Assembly (NCBI RefSeq): GCF_015477805.1
Contig: NZ_JADLQL010000002.1
Coordinates: 744,001 to 808,000 of the forward strand
Source: Nocardia flavorosea
Lineage (GTDB): Bacteria > Actinomycetota > Actinomycetes > Mycobacteriales > Mycobacteriaceae
Length of the DNA stretch: 64,000 nucleotides
Direction of reading: 5' to 3'
The notes beneath the pieces were generated by a model that was given only the letters and a program-made list of their open reading frames with translations, did no database searches and was not told the DNA's origin. This document shows positions 28,832-40,565 of this stretch, piece after piece (positions within the stretch are counted from its first letter, which is position 1; each line of letters starts with the position of its first letter). The position numbers and the translations under genes are program-made.

Positions 28832-29245
28832 CTACGCGGCCTGGGCAGCCGTATCGACGCCGGCGCGCTCGCGGATCAACAACAGTCCCGTCAGCGCAAC
28901 GAGTACGGCGGTCAGCCCGTGGATCCCGAAAGCGGCAGCTGCCGAACCGTTGTGCAGCAGAACGGTGAGCATGTCCCCCACCGGGATCAGCGCGAATCCG
29001 AGCAGCACGACTCCCAGTGCGAACCGCTGTCCCAGCGCGAGTAGCACCAGCAGGACGATTGCGGTGACCACGTCGCGAACCCCCTTGAGGTTCGAGAACG
29101 CTGCCGCTTCGCCGGTAGGCCATACCGGCAGTCCGAATCCGGTGGCGATCCACTCGGGTGCGATCAGGTAACCGGTCCCGAAGTACAGGACGAATGCCGC
29201 CAGGCTCAGGGACAACAGGGTTGCGACGCGGCGAACGGTGATCAT
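28832..29245 (-). CDS. DUF4267 small membrane protein
   Basis: A 137-residue membrane protein with four predicted helices: LLSLSLAAFVLYFGTGYLI, the RDVVTAIVLLVLLALG helix, FALGVVLLGFALIPVGDML and AAFGIHGLTAVLVALTGLLL. The G-x-R-D (LKGVRDVV) loop is characteristic of DUF4267. The start at 29245 has GGAGTTG five bases upstream. It is the first gene of an operon divergent from a TetR regulator, with operator-like palindromes over its promoter. Function unknown. Confidence 0.8.
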   Translation of the reverse strand: MITVRRVATLLSLSLAAFVLYFGTGYLIAPEWIATGFGLPVWPTGEAAAFSNLKGVRDVVTAIVLLVLLALGQRFALGVVLLGFALIPVGDMLTVLLHNGSAAAAFGIHGLTAVLVALTGLLLIRERAGVDTAAQAA

Positions 29246-29258
29246 GGTCAACTCCATA

Positions 29259-29323
29259 TCTAGCATTGCTATATCGAATAGCGACACTATCTTGCTAGCG
29301 CTAATTTGTCTAGCGCTGCTAGA
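29259..29323. promoter_or_regulatory. cluster of palindromic TetR operator candidates
   Basis: Three related palindromes lie in the 86-bp spacer between the DUF4267 and tetR genes. TCTAGC-GCT-GCTAGA at 29309-29323 is perfect; TCTAGC-ATT-GCTATA at 29259-29273 is a near copy; and TTGCTAGCGCTAATT at 29292-29306 contains the palindrome TAGCGCTA. The last ends eight bases before the tetR ATG. The layout fits autorepression plus control of the divergent membrane genes. Confidence 0.7.
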
Positions 29324-29331
29324 TTCAGGGC

Positions 29332-29958
29332 ATGGGAATCCAGAACAGGCGCGAACGGGAACGATCCGAACGACACCGGCTCATCGTCCGCACGGCCCGC
29401 GAGCTGGCGGAAACCGAAGGCTGGGATTCCGTCACCGTCCGCAAACTCGCGGACCGCATCGAATACAGCCAGCCGGTCCTCTACAGCCACTTCGCCGGTA
29501 AACGCGCCATTGTCACCGCGGTCGCCCTCGACGGCATCACCGAACTGGCCGAATCCCTCCACCGCGCCCGTACCACTGCCCCCGACGAACCCGCAGCCCT
29601 CGCCGCCGTAGCCCGTGCCTACACGGATTTCGCCGCCGAAAACCACGCCCTTTACGACGCCATGTTCGTGTTACCCACCGACCTTACTTTCGGTGACGGC
29701 GCCCCCGAACCCCTCCGCAACGCCTTCACCGAACTGGTCACAACCTTCGCCCCCTTCGCCGCGAAAACCGACGTGGAAACCCTCACCGAAACCATCTGGA
29801 GCACCCTCCACGGCCTGGCCACGCTGGAACGCAACAACCGCCTCCGCCCAGGTCGCCGGGCACAACGCCTCGCCATTCTGCAGGACTGGCTGGCCACAAC
29901 GGCAGCGCGACAACGTACCTCCTGGCCGCAGCTACCTGCTCCTGACCTCGAAAAATGA
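29332..29958 (+). CDS. TetR/AcrR-family transcriptional regulator
   Basis: A 208-residue repressor. The DNA-binding domain is at 15-60: RTARELAETEGWDSVTVRKLADRI, then the recognition helix YSQPVLYSHFAGKRAIVTAV. The ligand domain contains the WHG-like signature (IWSTLHGLATLE) of the TetR C-terminal family that senses small hydrophobic molecules. The ATG follows the operator almost at once with only AGGG before it, so the message is probably short-leadered. Very likely controls itself and the DUF4267-DUF1772 pair. Confidence 0.92.
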   Translation: MGIQNRRERERSERHRLIVRTARELAETEGWDSVTVRKLADRIEYSQPVLYSHFAGKRAIVTAVALDGITELAESLHRARTTAPDEPAALAAVARAYTDFAAENHALYDAMFVLPTDLTFGDGAPEPLRNAFTELVTTFAPFAAKTDVETLTETIWSTLHGLATLERNNRLRPGRRAQRLAILQDWLATTAARQRTSWPQLPAPDLEK

Positions 29959-30355
29959 TCGTTATCGACGCACGCCTCGGCAACGACTCGAATCAGCGCC
30001 CACGCTGTCAGCGAGTGGCGGCCGCAGTCCGGGGCGGACGCCTTCTGTACGGCATCGACAGCCCGGGCGATCGGCCCCTCGAGAACGGGCCGCCGCTTTC
30101 CGACCCGCGCCGTGCCCTCGACCGTCATCGTCGGCGCGCGGCCCCGGGATCACAGCGTGGCCGCGCGGCTTCGCTCGCGACCCGCGCGGCCTGTTCGTTG
30201 ACCCGCGTTTGCGGGTGCGTTTCAATGCTCCGGCGTCCGAAAGACGTTTTCGCTGCTCAGGCTTGTGCACAGCCCGTCAGACCGCGCCGGTACCCGGCTG
30301 TTCCGGGGGCCTTCGCGCGGTAGCGCCCGCCGGTTGCCGGGGAATGGAGTCGACG
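29959..30355. other. 397-bp gap between tetR and lipase genes
   Basis: No gene is supported. A small hairpin ACCCGC-GTTT-GCGGGT at 30201-30216, followed by GCGTTTC, could end the tetR message. The rest is high-GC sequence with no family-like translation on either strand; it should contain the lipase promoter. Confidence 0.4.
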
Positions 30356-31648
30356 ATGAGGACGGTCGCATTCGGTTCCGGGGCACGGTCGCGGATGGTC
30401 CGCGCCCTGGTCACCACGGTACTGCTGCTCTCGGGCGGCACAGCGGCAATCCCGGCAGCCGCGCAAACCGTGCCACCATCCCCGTCCGAAGATCACTTCT
30501 ACACCTACGACCAACCGCTGACCGCCACCACTCCGGGCACTGTCCTGCGCTCCCGGCCCGCGCCGTTCGCCTTCCCGAAGTTATCCACACCCATCACCAG
30601 CACCCAGGTGCTCTACCGGACCACCACTCAGCAGAACGAGCCCACCGCGGCGATCACCACCGTGCTGCGCCCACTCGTCCCCGGCCCCGCGCGGCTGTTG
30701 TCGTACCACATGGCCTACGACGCGCTCGGATCCCAATGCAACCCCTCGTACACGCTCACCGGCCGGACAGATAGCCCCGGTGCCGTCATGGAGCAGGCTG
30801 TTATCGCCGGTTATCTCGCCGCCGGATACACCGTCGTGGTACCCGATTACGAAGGCTTGGACCTGGAGTGGACCGTCGGCCGGCAATCCGGCTACGCCGC
30901 CCTCGACGGAATCCGGGCCGCCGAACAGATCCTGGGACTGCCTGCTTCGACTCCCGTCGCGATGTCCGGGTACTCGGGCGGTTCGGTGCCCACCGAATGG
31001 GCCGCCGAGATCGCTCCGCACTACGCTCCCGAACTCGCCCTGGTCAGCGCCGCCGCCGGCGGGCTACCCGTCCACCTCGCCCACAACCTCCCCTATGTGA
31101 GTGGCAGCACCAACTGGGCGGGCGTCATCCCGGCCATGGTCGTCACCTATCGGCGCACCTACGAACTCGACACCACCGCATTCCTCTCCGAACGCGGAGC
31201 CCAGCTCACCGCCACCGTGGAAAACCTCTGCCTCGGGCAGTTCGCCAAGCGCTATCCCGGCCTCACCGACGCCGAAATGGTCCGCGCCCCCTACCATTCG
31301 CTGCTCGATGTCCCCGCGGCCGCGGCCGCCGTCAACGACAACATCATGGGCACCGCCGGCACCCCCGCCGTTCCCCTGCTGCTCGCCGTGGGCCAGAGCG
31401 ATCCCATCGGCGACTCGGTAATGGTCGCCCGCGATATCGAAGCCCTGGCCCACCTGCACTGCCGCCGCGGCGTCTCGGTGACATACGCCCGATACCCGCA
31501 CCACGACCACATCGCCGCCTTCGCCCGCTTCCAAGCCGAGGCCGCACAGTTCCTCGCCGACCGTTTCGCCGGTATCCCACCCACAACCAACTGCGCATCC
31601 ATCGGCCCGGGCAACTCTCTCGCCCCCGTCCCCATCCCGGCCGGGTGA
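30356..31648 (+). CDS. secreted triacylglycerol lipase, LIP family
   Basis: A 430-residue secreted lipase/esterase. The signal peptide has a basic start (MRTVAFGSGARSRMVRAL), hydrophobic core VTTVLLLSGGTAAIPA and an AAA-like cleavage site near residue 35 before QTVPPSPSEDHFY. The fold resembles fungal and actinobacterial secretory lipases (LIP family): SYHMAYDALG, VPDYEGLDLEW, the nucleophile Ser in SGYSGGS and the His in RYPHHDHIAAF. ATG 30356 has GGAG six bases upstream; the frame upstream is open but non-coding. Likely releases fatty acids from host or environmental lipid. Confidence 0.92.
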   Translation: MRTVAFGSGARSRMVRALVTTVLLLSGGTAAIPAAAQTVPPSPSEDHFYTYDQPLTATTPGTVLRSRPAPFAFPKLSTPITSTQVLYRTTTQQNEPTAAITTVLRPLVPGPARLLSYHMAYDALGSQCNPSYTLTGRTDSPGAVMEQAVIAGYLAAGYTVVVPDYEGLDLEWTVGRQSGYAALDGIRAAEQILGLPASTPVAMSGYSGGSVPTEWAAEIAPHYAPELALVSAAAGGLPVHLAHNLPYVSGSTNWAGVIPAMVVTYRRTYELDTTAFLSERGAQLTATVENLCLGQFAKRYPGLTDAEMVRAPYHSLLDVPAAAAAVNDNIMGTAGTPAVPLLLAVGQSDPIGDSVMVARDIEALAHLHCRRGVSVTYARYPHHDHIAAFARFQAEAAQFLADRFAGIPPTTNCASIGPGNSLAPVPIPAG

Positions 31649-31857
31649 TCGGCCGCCCCACCTCGGCGCCCAGCATCTCCGAGCAGTTCCCGAAACCGTT
31701 CCCCGAGTGCCACTCGCACGCGCTGCCCCGTTCACTGCCCGCGGCACTCCTCGAATGGAGTCTCCGCGGCGCACACCCGCACCGAGAAGACCACCGGCCG
31801 CGGATCGGCTGCGCCGACCACTCGCGCACCGTTCTGCGCGCCGAGAGAATAGACGGC

Positions 31858-32691
31858 ATGACCGGTCTCGCGCTTACGCCCGAACGTCGAACCGAACTGG
31901 CCGCGTTGCTCGACGATGGGCCACGGTTGACGGCGGAGTATCCGAAGGTCGCCGAGTATCTGGATACCGCGCCGATGCTGTCGGGTACCGGGGACCCGGA
32001 GGCCGATGGCGCGTTCGATCTGCGGTTCGTGCACTTCATGACCGGTGGTACCGCAGAATTCGGCAATCCGTATTGGGAGATCGTCGGCCCGGCCGTCGGA
32101 ACCGATGGCGAGCGCAGGGTGATCAACGGCGGAAGCGCCGACGGCAGCGTTCGACTCGGGTTCGTGCAGACAATCCTCCAGGCCGCATATGCCTATGCGA
32201 TCCCCTCTCCCGAGACCCTGGAGTGGGTGAAGAGGTTCAGCCAGGGCCGCACAGTGGTCGAGCTGGGTGCCGGTCGTGGGTACTGGGCACGACAGCTGTC
32301 GGACTACGGCATGACGGTCGAGGCGTTCGATTCCGAACCGCCGGACACCTCCGCGAATCTCTCCTTTCCGGACACTCCGGGGCAGCCTGCTGTGTGGTTT
32401 CCGGTGGGCGGTCCCGAGGAGTTCGCCACCGAACTCGATGCGGACTCGGTGTTGTTCCTGTGCTGGCCGCCCGGCTGGGGCAACACGATGGCGTCCGAGG
32501 CGCTGAAGCTGTTCGAGTCGCGCGGTGGCAGCCGACTGGTGTTCATCGGTGAGCCCAAGGGCGGCAAGACCGGTGACGATGCGTTCTTCGATCGGCTGTC
32601 GGCAGCCTGGTCACTGGAGAGTGCCGATGAGCGGTTCGTGTCCTGGTGGAACCTCACCGATGTAGCTCAGGGCTGGGTCCGGCGACCCTAG
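31858..32691 (+). CDS. SAM-dependent methyltransferase-like protein
   Basis: A 277-residue protein. The middle contains a class I SAM-binding fold: motif I VVELGAGRGYWARQL, then the acidic end of strand 2 VEAFDS, and DSVLFLCWPPGWGN in place of the usual catalytic motif IV. The C-terminal half is compatible with a Rossmann methyltransferase but the substrate-facing region is unusual, with FIGEPKGGKTGDDAFF. The N-terminal 90 residues are unassigned. The family is common in actinobacteria with unknown role. Methyl transfer is inferred from motif I only. The start choice rests on family-like length, no strong ribosome site being visible. Confidence 0.75.
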   Translation: MTGLALTPERRTELAALLDDGPRLTAEYPKVAEYLDTAPMLSGTGDPEADGAFDLRFVHFMTGGTAEFGNPYWEIVGPAVGTDGERRVINGGSADGSVRLGFVQTILQAAYAYAIPSPETLEWVKRFSQGRTVVELGAGRGYWARQLSDYGMTVEAFDSEPPDTSANLSFPDTPGQPAVWFPVGGPEEFATELDADSVLFLCWPPGWGNTMASEALKLFESRGGSRLVFIGEPKGGKTGDDAFFDRLSAAWSLESADERFVSWWNLTDVAQGWVRRP

Positions 32692-32735
32692 CCGCCGGCC
32701 CAGCTATTGGACGAAACAGCCGGCAGCGGTAATCA

Positions 32736-32924
32736 TTGCAGCGGCCCGACTACGGGCACCATGGTGTGGCAGTGGCCTCCGGCCCGAACCGGGCCGAGGC
32801 CGAGCGCGCCGCGTATCAGCGGCTCACGGAATTCACGCCGACGGCGGTGCTCGCCAATTTCGGCTCCGCCGACCTGAGCGGCGCAAAGATCATCGAGGTC
32901 GTCTGCACGAGCAACGCACGCTGA
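32736..32924 (+). CDS. possible small hypothetical protein or fragment
   Basis: A 62-codon frame whose translation (RAEAERAAYQRLTEFTPTAV...SADLSGAKIIEVV) looks like coding sequence. It begins with TTG; a GTG at 32763 is an alternative. No ribosome site or match is recognised. It could be a remnant of a larger gene. It occupies most of the 276-bp gap after the methyltransferase-like gene. Confidence 0.25.
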   Translation: MQRPDYGHHGVAVASGPNRAEAERAAYQRLTEFTPTAVLANFGSADLSGAKIIEVVCTSNAR

Positions 32925-32967
32925 TTCGGTCCGAGTATCGGATAGGCATCACCGCTCGAGGCGGGCG

Positions 32968-33402
32968 TCATTCGTCGCTCACCGAACAGGCGTCGACGAT
33001 AGCCGCGGTGTCCCAGTAGAACGGGCGCACTTCGCTGATCAGCCCCTCGGTCACCGTGATCGTTTGCAGTATAGGGAAATTCAACTCTCGACCGCTGTCG
33101 CGGGAGCAGGCGTTCACATGAGTCAGAACAACCAGCGGGCTCATTTCGGATAGAAACACCTGTTCGGTCATTTCGAAGCGGTCCCATGTCGCGCTCATGG
33201 CAAGGAAAAACTGTTCCATACCGCCGTGACCGCGCCAGATACCTCCGTAAGGAAGCGTATCCGCTTGCCACAGCACTACATCGGGAGCGAAGAACGGCGC
33301 AAGGGTGGCGAACGAAGCCTTGCCGGGGCCGCCGGCAGCGAGGTATTCGACCTCCGCTCGGTACATGCGTTCCAATATGAGCCTGGGCGAAGTGACGGTC
33401 AT
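32968..33402 (-). CDS. NTF2-like/SnoaL-like domain protein
   Basis: A 144-residue (from ATG 33402) small cone-fold protein of the NTF2/SnoaL superfamily: an N-terminal helix SPRLILERMYRAEVEYLAAG, then PFFAPDVVLWQADTLPYGGIWRG with the typical W-x-G turn, and FEMTEQVFLSEMSPLVVL sheet strands. Members act as isomerases, cyclases or ligand binders. The frame stays open to 33534, where it overlaps the divergent MFS start by 6 bp; the shorter start is preferred. Pairing with the exporter may mean a shared pathway, but this is speculation. Confidence 0.8.
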   Translation of the reverse strand: MTVTSPRLILERMYRAEVEYLAAGGPGKASFATLAPFFAPDVVLWQADTLPYGGIWRGHGGMEQFFLAMSATWDRFEMTEQVFLSEMSPLVVLTHVNACSRDSGRELNFPILQTITVTEGLISEVRPFYWDTAAIVDACSVSDE

Positions 33403-33528
33403 GAGATCAGTATCGGACTGCAGGTCCATGACAGGCTGGCGGTAATCGGACGGCACAATCGCCGACGACGGACGGTCACGTCGTATTTCCGCCGGTAGCG
33501 CGGTTGCTGCGTCCTTACGGTCGGTCGA

Positions 33529-34743
33529 GTGCATATTGATACTGAGCCCAGGGCTTCTGATACTGCCCAGCTACGCGGTCCCGTCATCCTGTTCATGGCA
33601 GTTGCGGCTGCTCTCGGCACCTCGACCATCTACCCGCTGCAGCCCGCAATCGCGGACGTGGCGGACACGCTGGGGACGCAGATCACCGCCGTCGGGATCG
33701 CGCTCGCCTGCGGGCCCGTCGGCTACATGATCGGCCTCGGCCTACTTGTGCCGTTGGTCGACCGGTTTGCCCCCGGACGCATCCTCGCCGCACAGTTCGC
33801 GGTTCTGGCGTGTGCCCTTGCGGTCGGTGCCGCTGTCGGCACCGTCGGATTGCTGGGTCCGATAGTCGGCCTGATCGGAGCCTGTTCGGCGGTCGGAGCG
33901 GGCCTCAGCTCCGTCGCGGGCCGATTGGCCCTTCCGCATAGGCGGGCAACGGTCTTGGGGATGGTGACCGCCGGCATCTCGGTCGGCATCCTCGCAGGCC
34001 GGATCGTGGGCGGCTGGCTCGCCGACGAGCTCGGCTGGCGCGGGATGCTGCTGGTGTTCGCCGCCGCGTGCGGTCTCGTTGCCACGTGTTGCCTGGTGGC
34101 GCTCCCCTCGGCACCCGGCAACTCCGAACGCGGCTACCTCGCTACGTTGTGTTCCCTGCCCGGCTTGTTCGTCCACCACGCGACCCTGCGCGTTGCTGCG
34201 CTCCGCGGCGCCCTGTGGTTCTTCGCGTTCTGCGCGGTGTGGGCCGGTCTCGCCGTGGCGCTCTCCGAGCCCCCGTACTCCTACTCTGCCGAACGGATCG
34301 GCCTGTACGCACTCGCGGGTCTTTCAGGGCTCCTGGCCACCCAGATCGCGGGCGCGCGGACCGACCGTGATGGTGCTCGCCGGGTGATCCTCGTCGGCCT
34401 TGCCTTGGCCGGGATAGCCGCGGTCGGCGTGGGCTTCGGCCTCGCGAATACGGTCGTGACGCTGGTCTGCCTGGCCGTGTTCGACGCCGGACTGTTCGCC
34501 GCCCAAGTGGCCAACCAAAGCACAGTCCTGGCAATCGATCCCTCGGCCCCGGCCCGTTTCAACAGTGCGTACATGCTGGTCTACTTCGTCGGTGGCAGCC
34601 TCGGCACGGCCTTCGGTGCCGCGGCAGTCGAGTGGTTCGGGTGGCCGGCCACCGCGTCGATCGCCGCGGCAGCGATCGGAGCCGCCGCGATGATCACCGG
34701 CTTCGGCAAACCGGCATCAGCACCGTTGAGCGGTACGAACTGA
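33529..34743 (+). CDS. MFS transporter (drug/metabolite exporter type)
   Basis: A 404-residue 12-helix major facilitator. Hydrophobic helices follow one another from PVILFMAVAAALGTSTIY onward. The A-motif loop between helices 2 and 3 is LVDRFAPGRIL, and motif-like segments SVGILAGRIVGGWLADELGWRGMLL mark helix 5, consistent with antiporters of the DHA1/YnfM type (resembles NepI/YnfM-like arabinose or purine exporters). Starts with GTG at 33529. The gene is divergent from the NTF2-like gene and ends 22 bp before the tRNA. Confidence 0.88.
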   Translation: MHIDTEPRASDTAQLRGPVILFMAVAAALGTSTIYPLQPAIADVADTLGTQITAVGIALACGPVGYMIGLGLLVPLVDRFAPGRILAAQFAVLACALAVGAAVGTVGLLGPIVGLIGACSAVGAGLSSVAGRLALPHRRATVLGMVTAGISVGILAGRIVGGWLADELGWRGMLLVFAAACGLVATCCLVALPSAPGNSERGYLATLCSLPGLFVHHATLRVAALRGALWFFAFCAVWAGLAVALSEPPYSYSAERIGLYALAGLSGLLATQIAGARTDRDGARRVILVGLALAGIAAVGVGFGLANTVVTLVCLAVFDAGLFAAQVANQSTVLAIDPSAPARFNSAYMLVYFVGGSLGTAFGAAAVEWFGWPATASIAAAAIGAAAMITGFGKPASAPLSGTN

Positions 34744-34764
34744 CCCTGTACCTACGGAAAAGTG

Positions 34765-34840
34765 TGGAGCCGCCTGGGGGAATCGAACCCCCGACCTTTT
34801 CATTACGAGTGAAGCGCTCTACCGACTGAGCTAAGGCGGC
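34765..34840 (-). tRNA. tRNA-Thr (anticodon CGT)
   Basis: A complete cloverleaf on the minus strand: acceptor GCCGCCT/AGGCGGC, D arm GCTC/GAGC, anticodon arm with loop CTCGTAA (anticodon CGT, reading ACG), and T arm GGGGG-TTCGATT-CCCCC. The 3' CCA is encoded. Position 27-43 is a C.A mismatch at the top of the anticodon stem. It lies between the MFS and holB genes. Confidence 0.97.
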
Positions 34841-34897
34841 GTGCCGTTCGGCGTCGCGAGTCTATCGTCTCCGGCCGGGGAACGCGAAAACGCGTGG

Positions 34898-36097
34898 TCA
34901 GGACGTTTGGGCGAGGAGAGTGGCGGCCATTGCGGCGAGAGCGAAACGGGGTTTGACGTTGACGTCCAGGGCTTCGCGGCAGGCCAGGACGGCGTCGATC
35001 GAGCGGAGCAGGCCCTCGGGGCGGATGCGGGTGGCGAGGTCGCGGGCGCGGTCGGCCATATCGGGGTGGGTCATGGTGAGGCCGGTGGCATCGCCGAAGC
35101 TCACGGCCAGGGCGTCGCGGTAGAGGCCGGCTATATCGAGGAGGGCGCGGTCGAGGGCGTCGCGGCCGGTGCGGGTGGCGCGGGATTTCTGGCGCTTCTC
35201 CAGGTCCTTCAGGACGCCCGCGGAACCACGGGTGGCGCCGGCCGCGCCTTTACCGGTGCCACCGGCGCCCAGGGCGGTGGCGAGTTCGTCGCGTTCGCGT
35301 TCGTCGCGATCGGCACTGAGCTCCTTCGCCTCGTCGTCGGCGGCCTTCACCAATTCATCGGCCGCGAGGTAGGCGTTGCCACGAAAGACCGCGGCGACCA
35401 GGTCGAGCGCGCGGCGGCGGCGGGCGCGGGCTTCGTCGTCGGTGGCGAGGCGGCGGGCGCGGCCGATGTGGCCGCCACTCACCGCGGCCGCCCATTCGGC
35501 GGTTTTCGCGTCCAGGCCGTCGTGGTCGCGCAGCACCTGGGCGATGGCAGGAGCCGACGGAGTGACCAGGTGGATATGCCGACAGCGAGAACGCAGCGTC
35601 ACCGAGATGTCTTCGGGGTCCACCGAGGGGGCACACAGTAGGAAGACAGTCCGCTCGGGCGGTTCCTCGACCACCTTGAGCAGGACGTTGCCCGCGGCTT
35701 CGGTGAGACGGTCGGCGTCTTCGATCACCACCACCTGCCAGCGGCCGGTGCTGGGCCGGCGGGCGGCGATCTGCACGATTCCGCGCATCTCCTTGGTGGA
35801 GATGCTCAAGCCCTCGGGGATCACCCGCCGCACATCACCGTGCGTTCCGGCCATCGTGGTGGTGCAGGCGTGGCAATGGCCACAACCGGGCCGATCGGGG
35901 TCGGTACATTGCAGTGCCGCGGCGAAGCACAACGCAGCCACGGATCGTCCCGAACCCGGCGGGCCCGTGAACAGCCACGAATGTGTCATCGCCGAATCCG
36001 CGGTGCCGGAGCGGCCCGCCACCGCAGCGGCGGTCAGTTCGGCCGCCACCGTCTCCTGCCCCACCAGCCGATCGAAGACGCCCGTCACGTCCGACAC
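34898..36097 (-). CDS. holB: DNA polymerase III subunit delta'
   Basis: Clamp-loader subunit that, with gamma/tau and delta, opens the beta sliding clamp. The 399-residue protein has the degenerate P-loop GPPGSGRS (Lys replaced by Arg, as usual for non-hydrolysing delta'), the zinc-ribbon cysteines in CGHCHACTT, and the sensor-like segment LLKVVEEPPERTVFLLCAPS, plus SRCRHIHL. The C-terminal third has a lysine/arginine-rich linker, GTGKGAAGATRGSAG, not common in other groups. The GTG at 36097 is the family start. Same place as Rv3644c. Confidence 0.95.
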   Translation of the reverse strand: MSDVTGVFDRLVGQETVAAELTAAAVAGRSGTADSAMTHSWLFTGPPGSGRSVAALCFAAALQCTDPDRPGCGHCHACTTTMAGTHGDVRRVIPEGLSISTKEMRGIVQIAARRPSTGRWQVVVIEDADRLTEAAGNVLLKVVEEPPERTVFLLCAPSVDPEDISVTLRSRCRHIHLVTPSAPAIAQVLRDHDGLDAKTAEWAAAVSGGHIGRARRLATDDEARARRRRALDLVAAVFRGNAYLAADELVKAADDEAKELSADRDERERDELATALGAGGTGKGAAGATRGSAGVLKDLEKRQKSRATRTGRDALDRALLDIAGLYRDALAVSFGDATGLTMTHPDMADRARDLATRIRPEGLLRSIDAVLACREALDVNVKPRFALAAMAATLLAQTS

Positions 36098-36337
36098 CCT
36101 AATGGAATCGCCGGGCCTTGCTCATCGGATGGCCTCGAACAATCCATGCACATCCGGTCGCGAACAACACGTACGCCGATCGATGCGGGCACGGGAACTT
36201 GCCCCGATCGCGCCCTGATCGACTTGTCGCCGGGCACTCGGCCGGTGTCGCAGGCAGCGGTACTCCGACATGCCCACCCCCAGTTGCGAGGCCGAGCCGA
36301 CTGCGAAACGCGCGGCCGGAGCAGAGAAGGGACCGGC

Positions 36338-36844
36338 CTACCCAGCACGCTGAGCGGTCGTGTTCGCACCGTCCAACTGTTCGCGGATGATATCGGCGTG
36401 CCCGCTGTGGTGGGCGATCTCACGCAGGATATGCAGGATCAGAAAGCGCGCCGACCACCACACCCGACCGGGCACCCAGGGGTTGGTCGGGGTGGGAATG
36501 GAGGCGTCGAGGTCGCCTGCCGAACGAATGAGTTCCGCGGTGTTCGCCGCGACGATCTCCCACTCCGCGAGCAAACCGGCGACTGTCTCCTCGTCGCCGA
36601 TGCTGTATTGGCCTTCGAAGTCTTCCAGTTTCTGTTCCGCGTTCTCGTCGCGGTCCACGAGCACTTTTGTCCACAGCCGTTCACAACTGACCAGGTGATG
36701 CAGCAGCCCGCCCAGGGTGAGTTCGCTGGCGGTGGTGCGCTGCCTCGCTTGCTCTTCGCTGATCCCCCGCAGGGTGATGCGAAACATCTCGCGCTGTTCA
36801 TCGAGCAGTTGGATGAGGTCGTCGTGCTCTCGGCGGCCGGCCAT
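36338..36844 (-). CDS. DinB/DUF664 family protein
   Basis: A 168-residue four-helix-bundle protein of the DinB/DUF664 type: EHDDLIQLLDEQREMFRITLRG at the start, the metal-binding His in LLHHLVSCERLW, and the second His in REIAHHSGHADIIRE. Members bind a divalent metal and some are thiol-dependent (mycothiol/bacillithiol) transferases. In mycobacteria this position between holB and topA is held by an adenylate cyclase (Rv3645); here it is replaced by this gene. Confidence 0.88.
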   Translation of the reverse strand: MAGRREHDDLIQLLDEQREMFRITLRGISEEQARQRTTASELTLGGLLHHLVSCERLWTKVLVDRDENAEQKLEDFEGQYSIGDEETVAGLLAEWEIVAANTAELIRSAGDLDASIPTPTNPWVPGRVWWSARFLILHILREIAHHSGHADIIREQLDGANTTAQRAG

Positions 36845-36899
36845 CGGCGCTCCTTCGGATCGGGGTCGCGCGTCAGATTACGGCTCGGGTACGACAGTT

Positions 36900-39806
<2,907 letters not shown>

Positions 39807-40302
39807 CGGCGAATCCCTTTCCTTCTCGACCCGCTGGACGCTGCTGGGGCGCAGGACGCGGCTGGATGAACAGATGGTGACGACCAACATCACCACCAGA
39901 CACGTTTATACCTTGACGCTGCGCGTGGTCGAGCGGTCGCGACCATCGGGCGATGGCGCGTCGATGCCGTTCAGTATGCAGGGCGCGGGGCCACCACAGC
40001 ACGCACGGTAGGTCACGAAGTCGTGCCTTGTCGAGGTGAGCGGTGCGCGAGGACGGTAATCGGCCGTCCGTCCGCGCGTGGCGCAATTCGGACGAGATGA
40101 GCCGGCGGTCCGCCAGAAGTGTGACGCGACACCGTCTGCCACGGCTCGATGATGGGGGGCCGGACAGTGCGCGGCCGATGCCGGGGAATCCGGTTGCCGT
40201 ACGGCCGGAGCGAAAACCCGGATGCGTGGGGAGCGCACGACCCGGGCGGGCGCGTCGAGATGCGCGGGCTCATGGCCGCAGCGGTACACATACTGCACAT
40301 AT
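39807..40302. other. gap between topA and cspA
   Basis: About 500 bp without a supportable gene. Rv3647c occupies this place in M. tuberculosis, but no comparable frame is seen; frames on both strands have arginine/proline-rich noise. The topA promoter must lie near the right end of the 90 bp before 39806. Confidence 0.4.
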
Positions 40303-40343
40303 AGTTCGTCCCTCGCTCCCGTTACGGGATCGAGGGACGAACT
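40303..40343 (-). terminator. rho-independent-like terminator of cspA
   Basis: AGTTCGTCCCTCG pairs perfectly over 13 bp with CGAGGGACGAACT, and the loop region itself forms TCCCG-TTA-CGGGA. The double hairpin begins 16 bp after the cspA stop and is strong enough to end transcription even without a clear U-tract. Confidence 0.75.
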
Positions 40344-40358
40344 GGGAGGTGTACTCGC

Positions 40359-40565
40359 TCAGCTGAGCGCACGAACTCCGGTGGCCTGCGGGCCCTTGGT
40401 GCCCTGACCAACCTCGAACTCGACCTTCTGATTTTCCTCGAGGGTACGGAACCCCGAACCCTGGATTTCGGAGTAGTGGACGAAGACGTCCGCAGAGCCG
40501 TCTTCGGGCGCGATGAAGCCGAAGCCCTTCTCCGCGTTGAACCACTTCACAGTTCCCTGTGCCAT
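40359..40565 (-). CDS. cspA: cold shock protein (CspA family)
   Basis: A 68-residue OB-fold RNA chaperone. Both RNA-binding motifs are intact: [12 protein letters not shown] (RNP1) and DVFVHYSEI (RNP2). The C-terminus [17 protein letters not shown] is typical of the actinobacterial type. GAAGGAACAG gives a strong ribosome site. The message probably has a long leader, since the next upstream gene begins more than 400 bp away, a feature of cold-regulated csp genes. Corresponds in position to Rv3648c. Confidence 0.97.
   Translation of the reverse strand: MAQGTVKWFNAEKGFGFIAPEDGSADVFVHYSEIQGSGFRTLEENQKVEFEVGQGTKGPQATGVRALS

Noticed and set aside
30582..30590. TTATCCACA, a perfect E. coli-type DnaA box.
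   Set aside because: It is inside the lipase coding sequence, single, and not the actinobacterial TTGTCCACA; likely chance.
34632..34829. Frame containing EPPGGIEPPTFSLRVKRST.
   Set aside because: The sequence is the usual false translation through the tRNA-Thr gene.
39906..40298. Minus-strand ORF with MQYVYRCGHEP, at the place of Rv3647c.
   Set aside because: Composition is Arg/Pro/Ser rich with no family pattern and no ribosome site; it overlaps alternative frames equally open.
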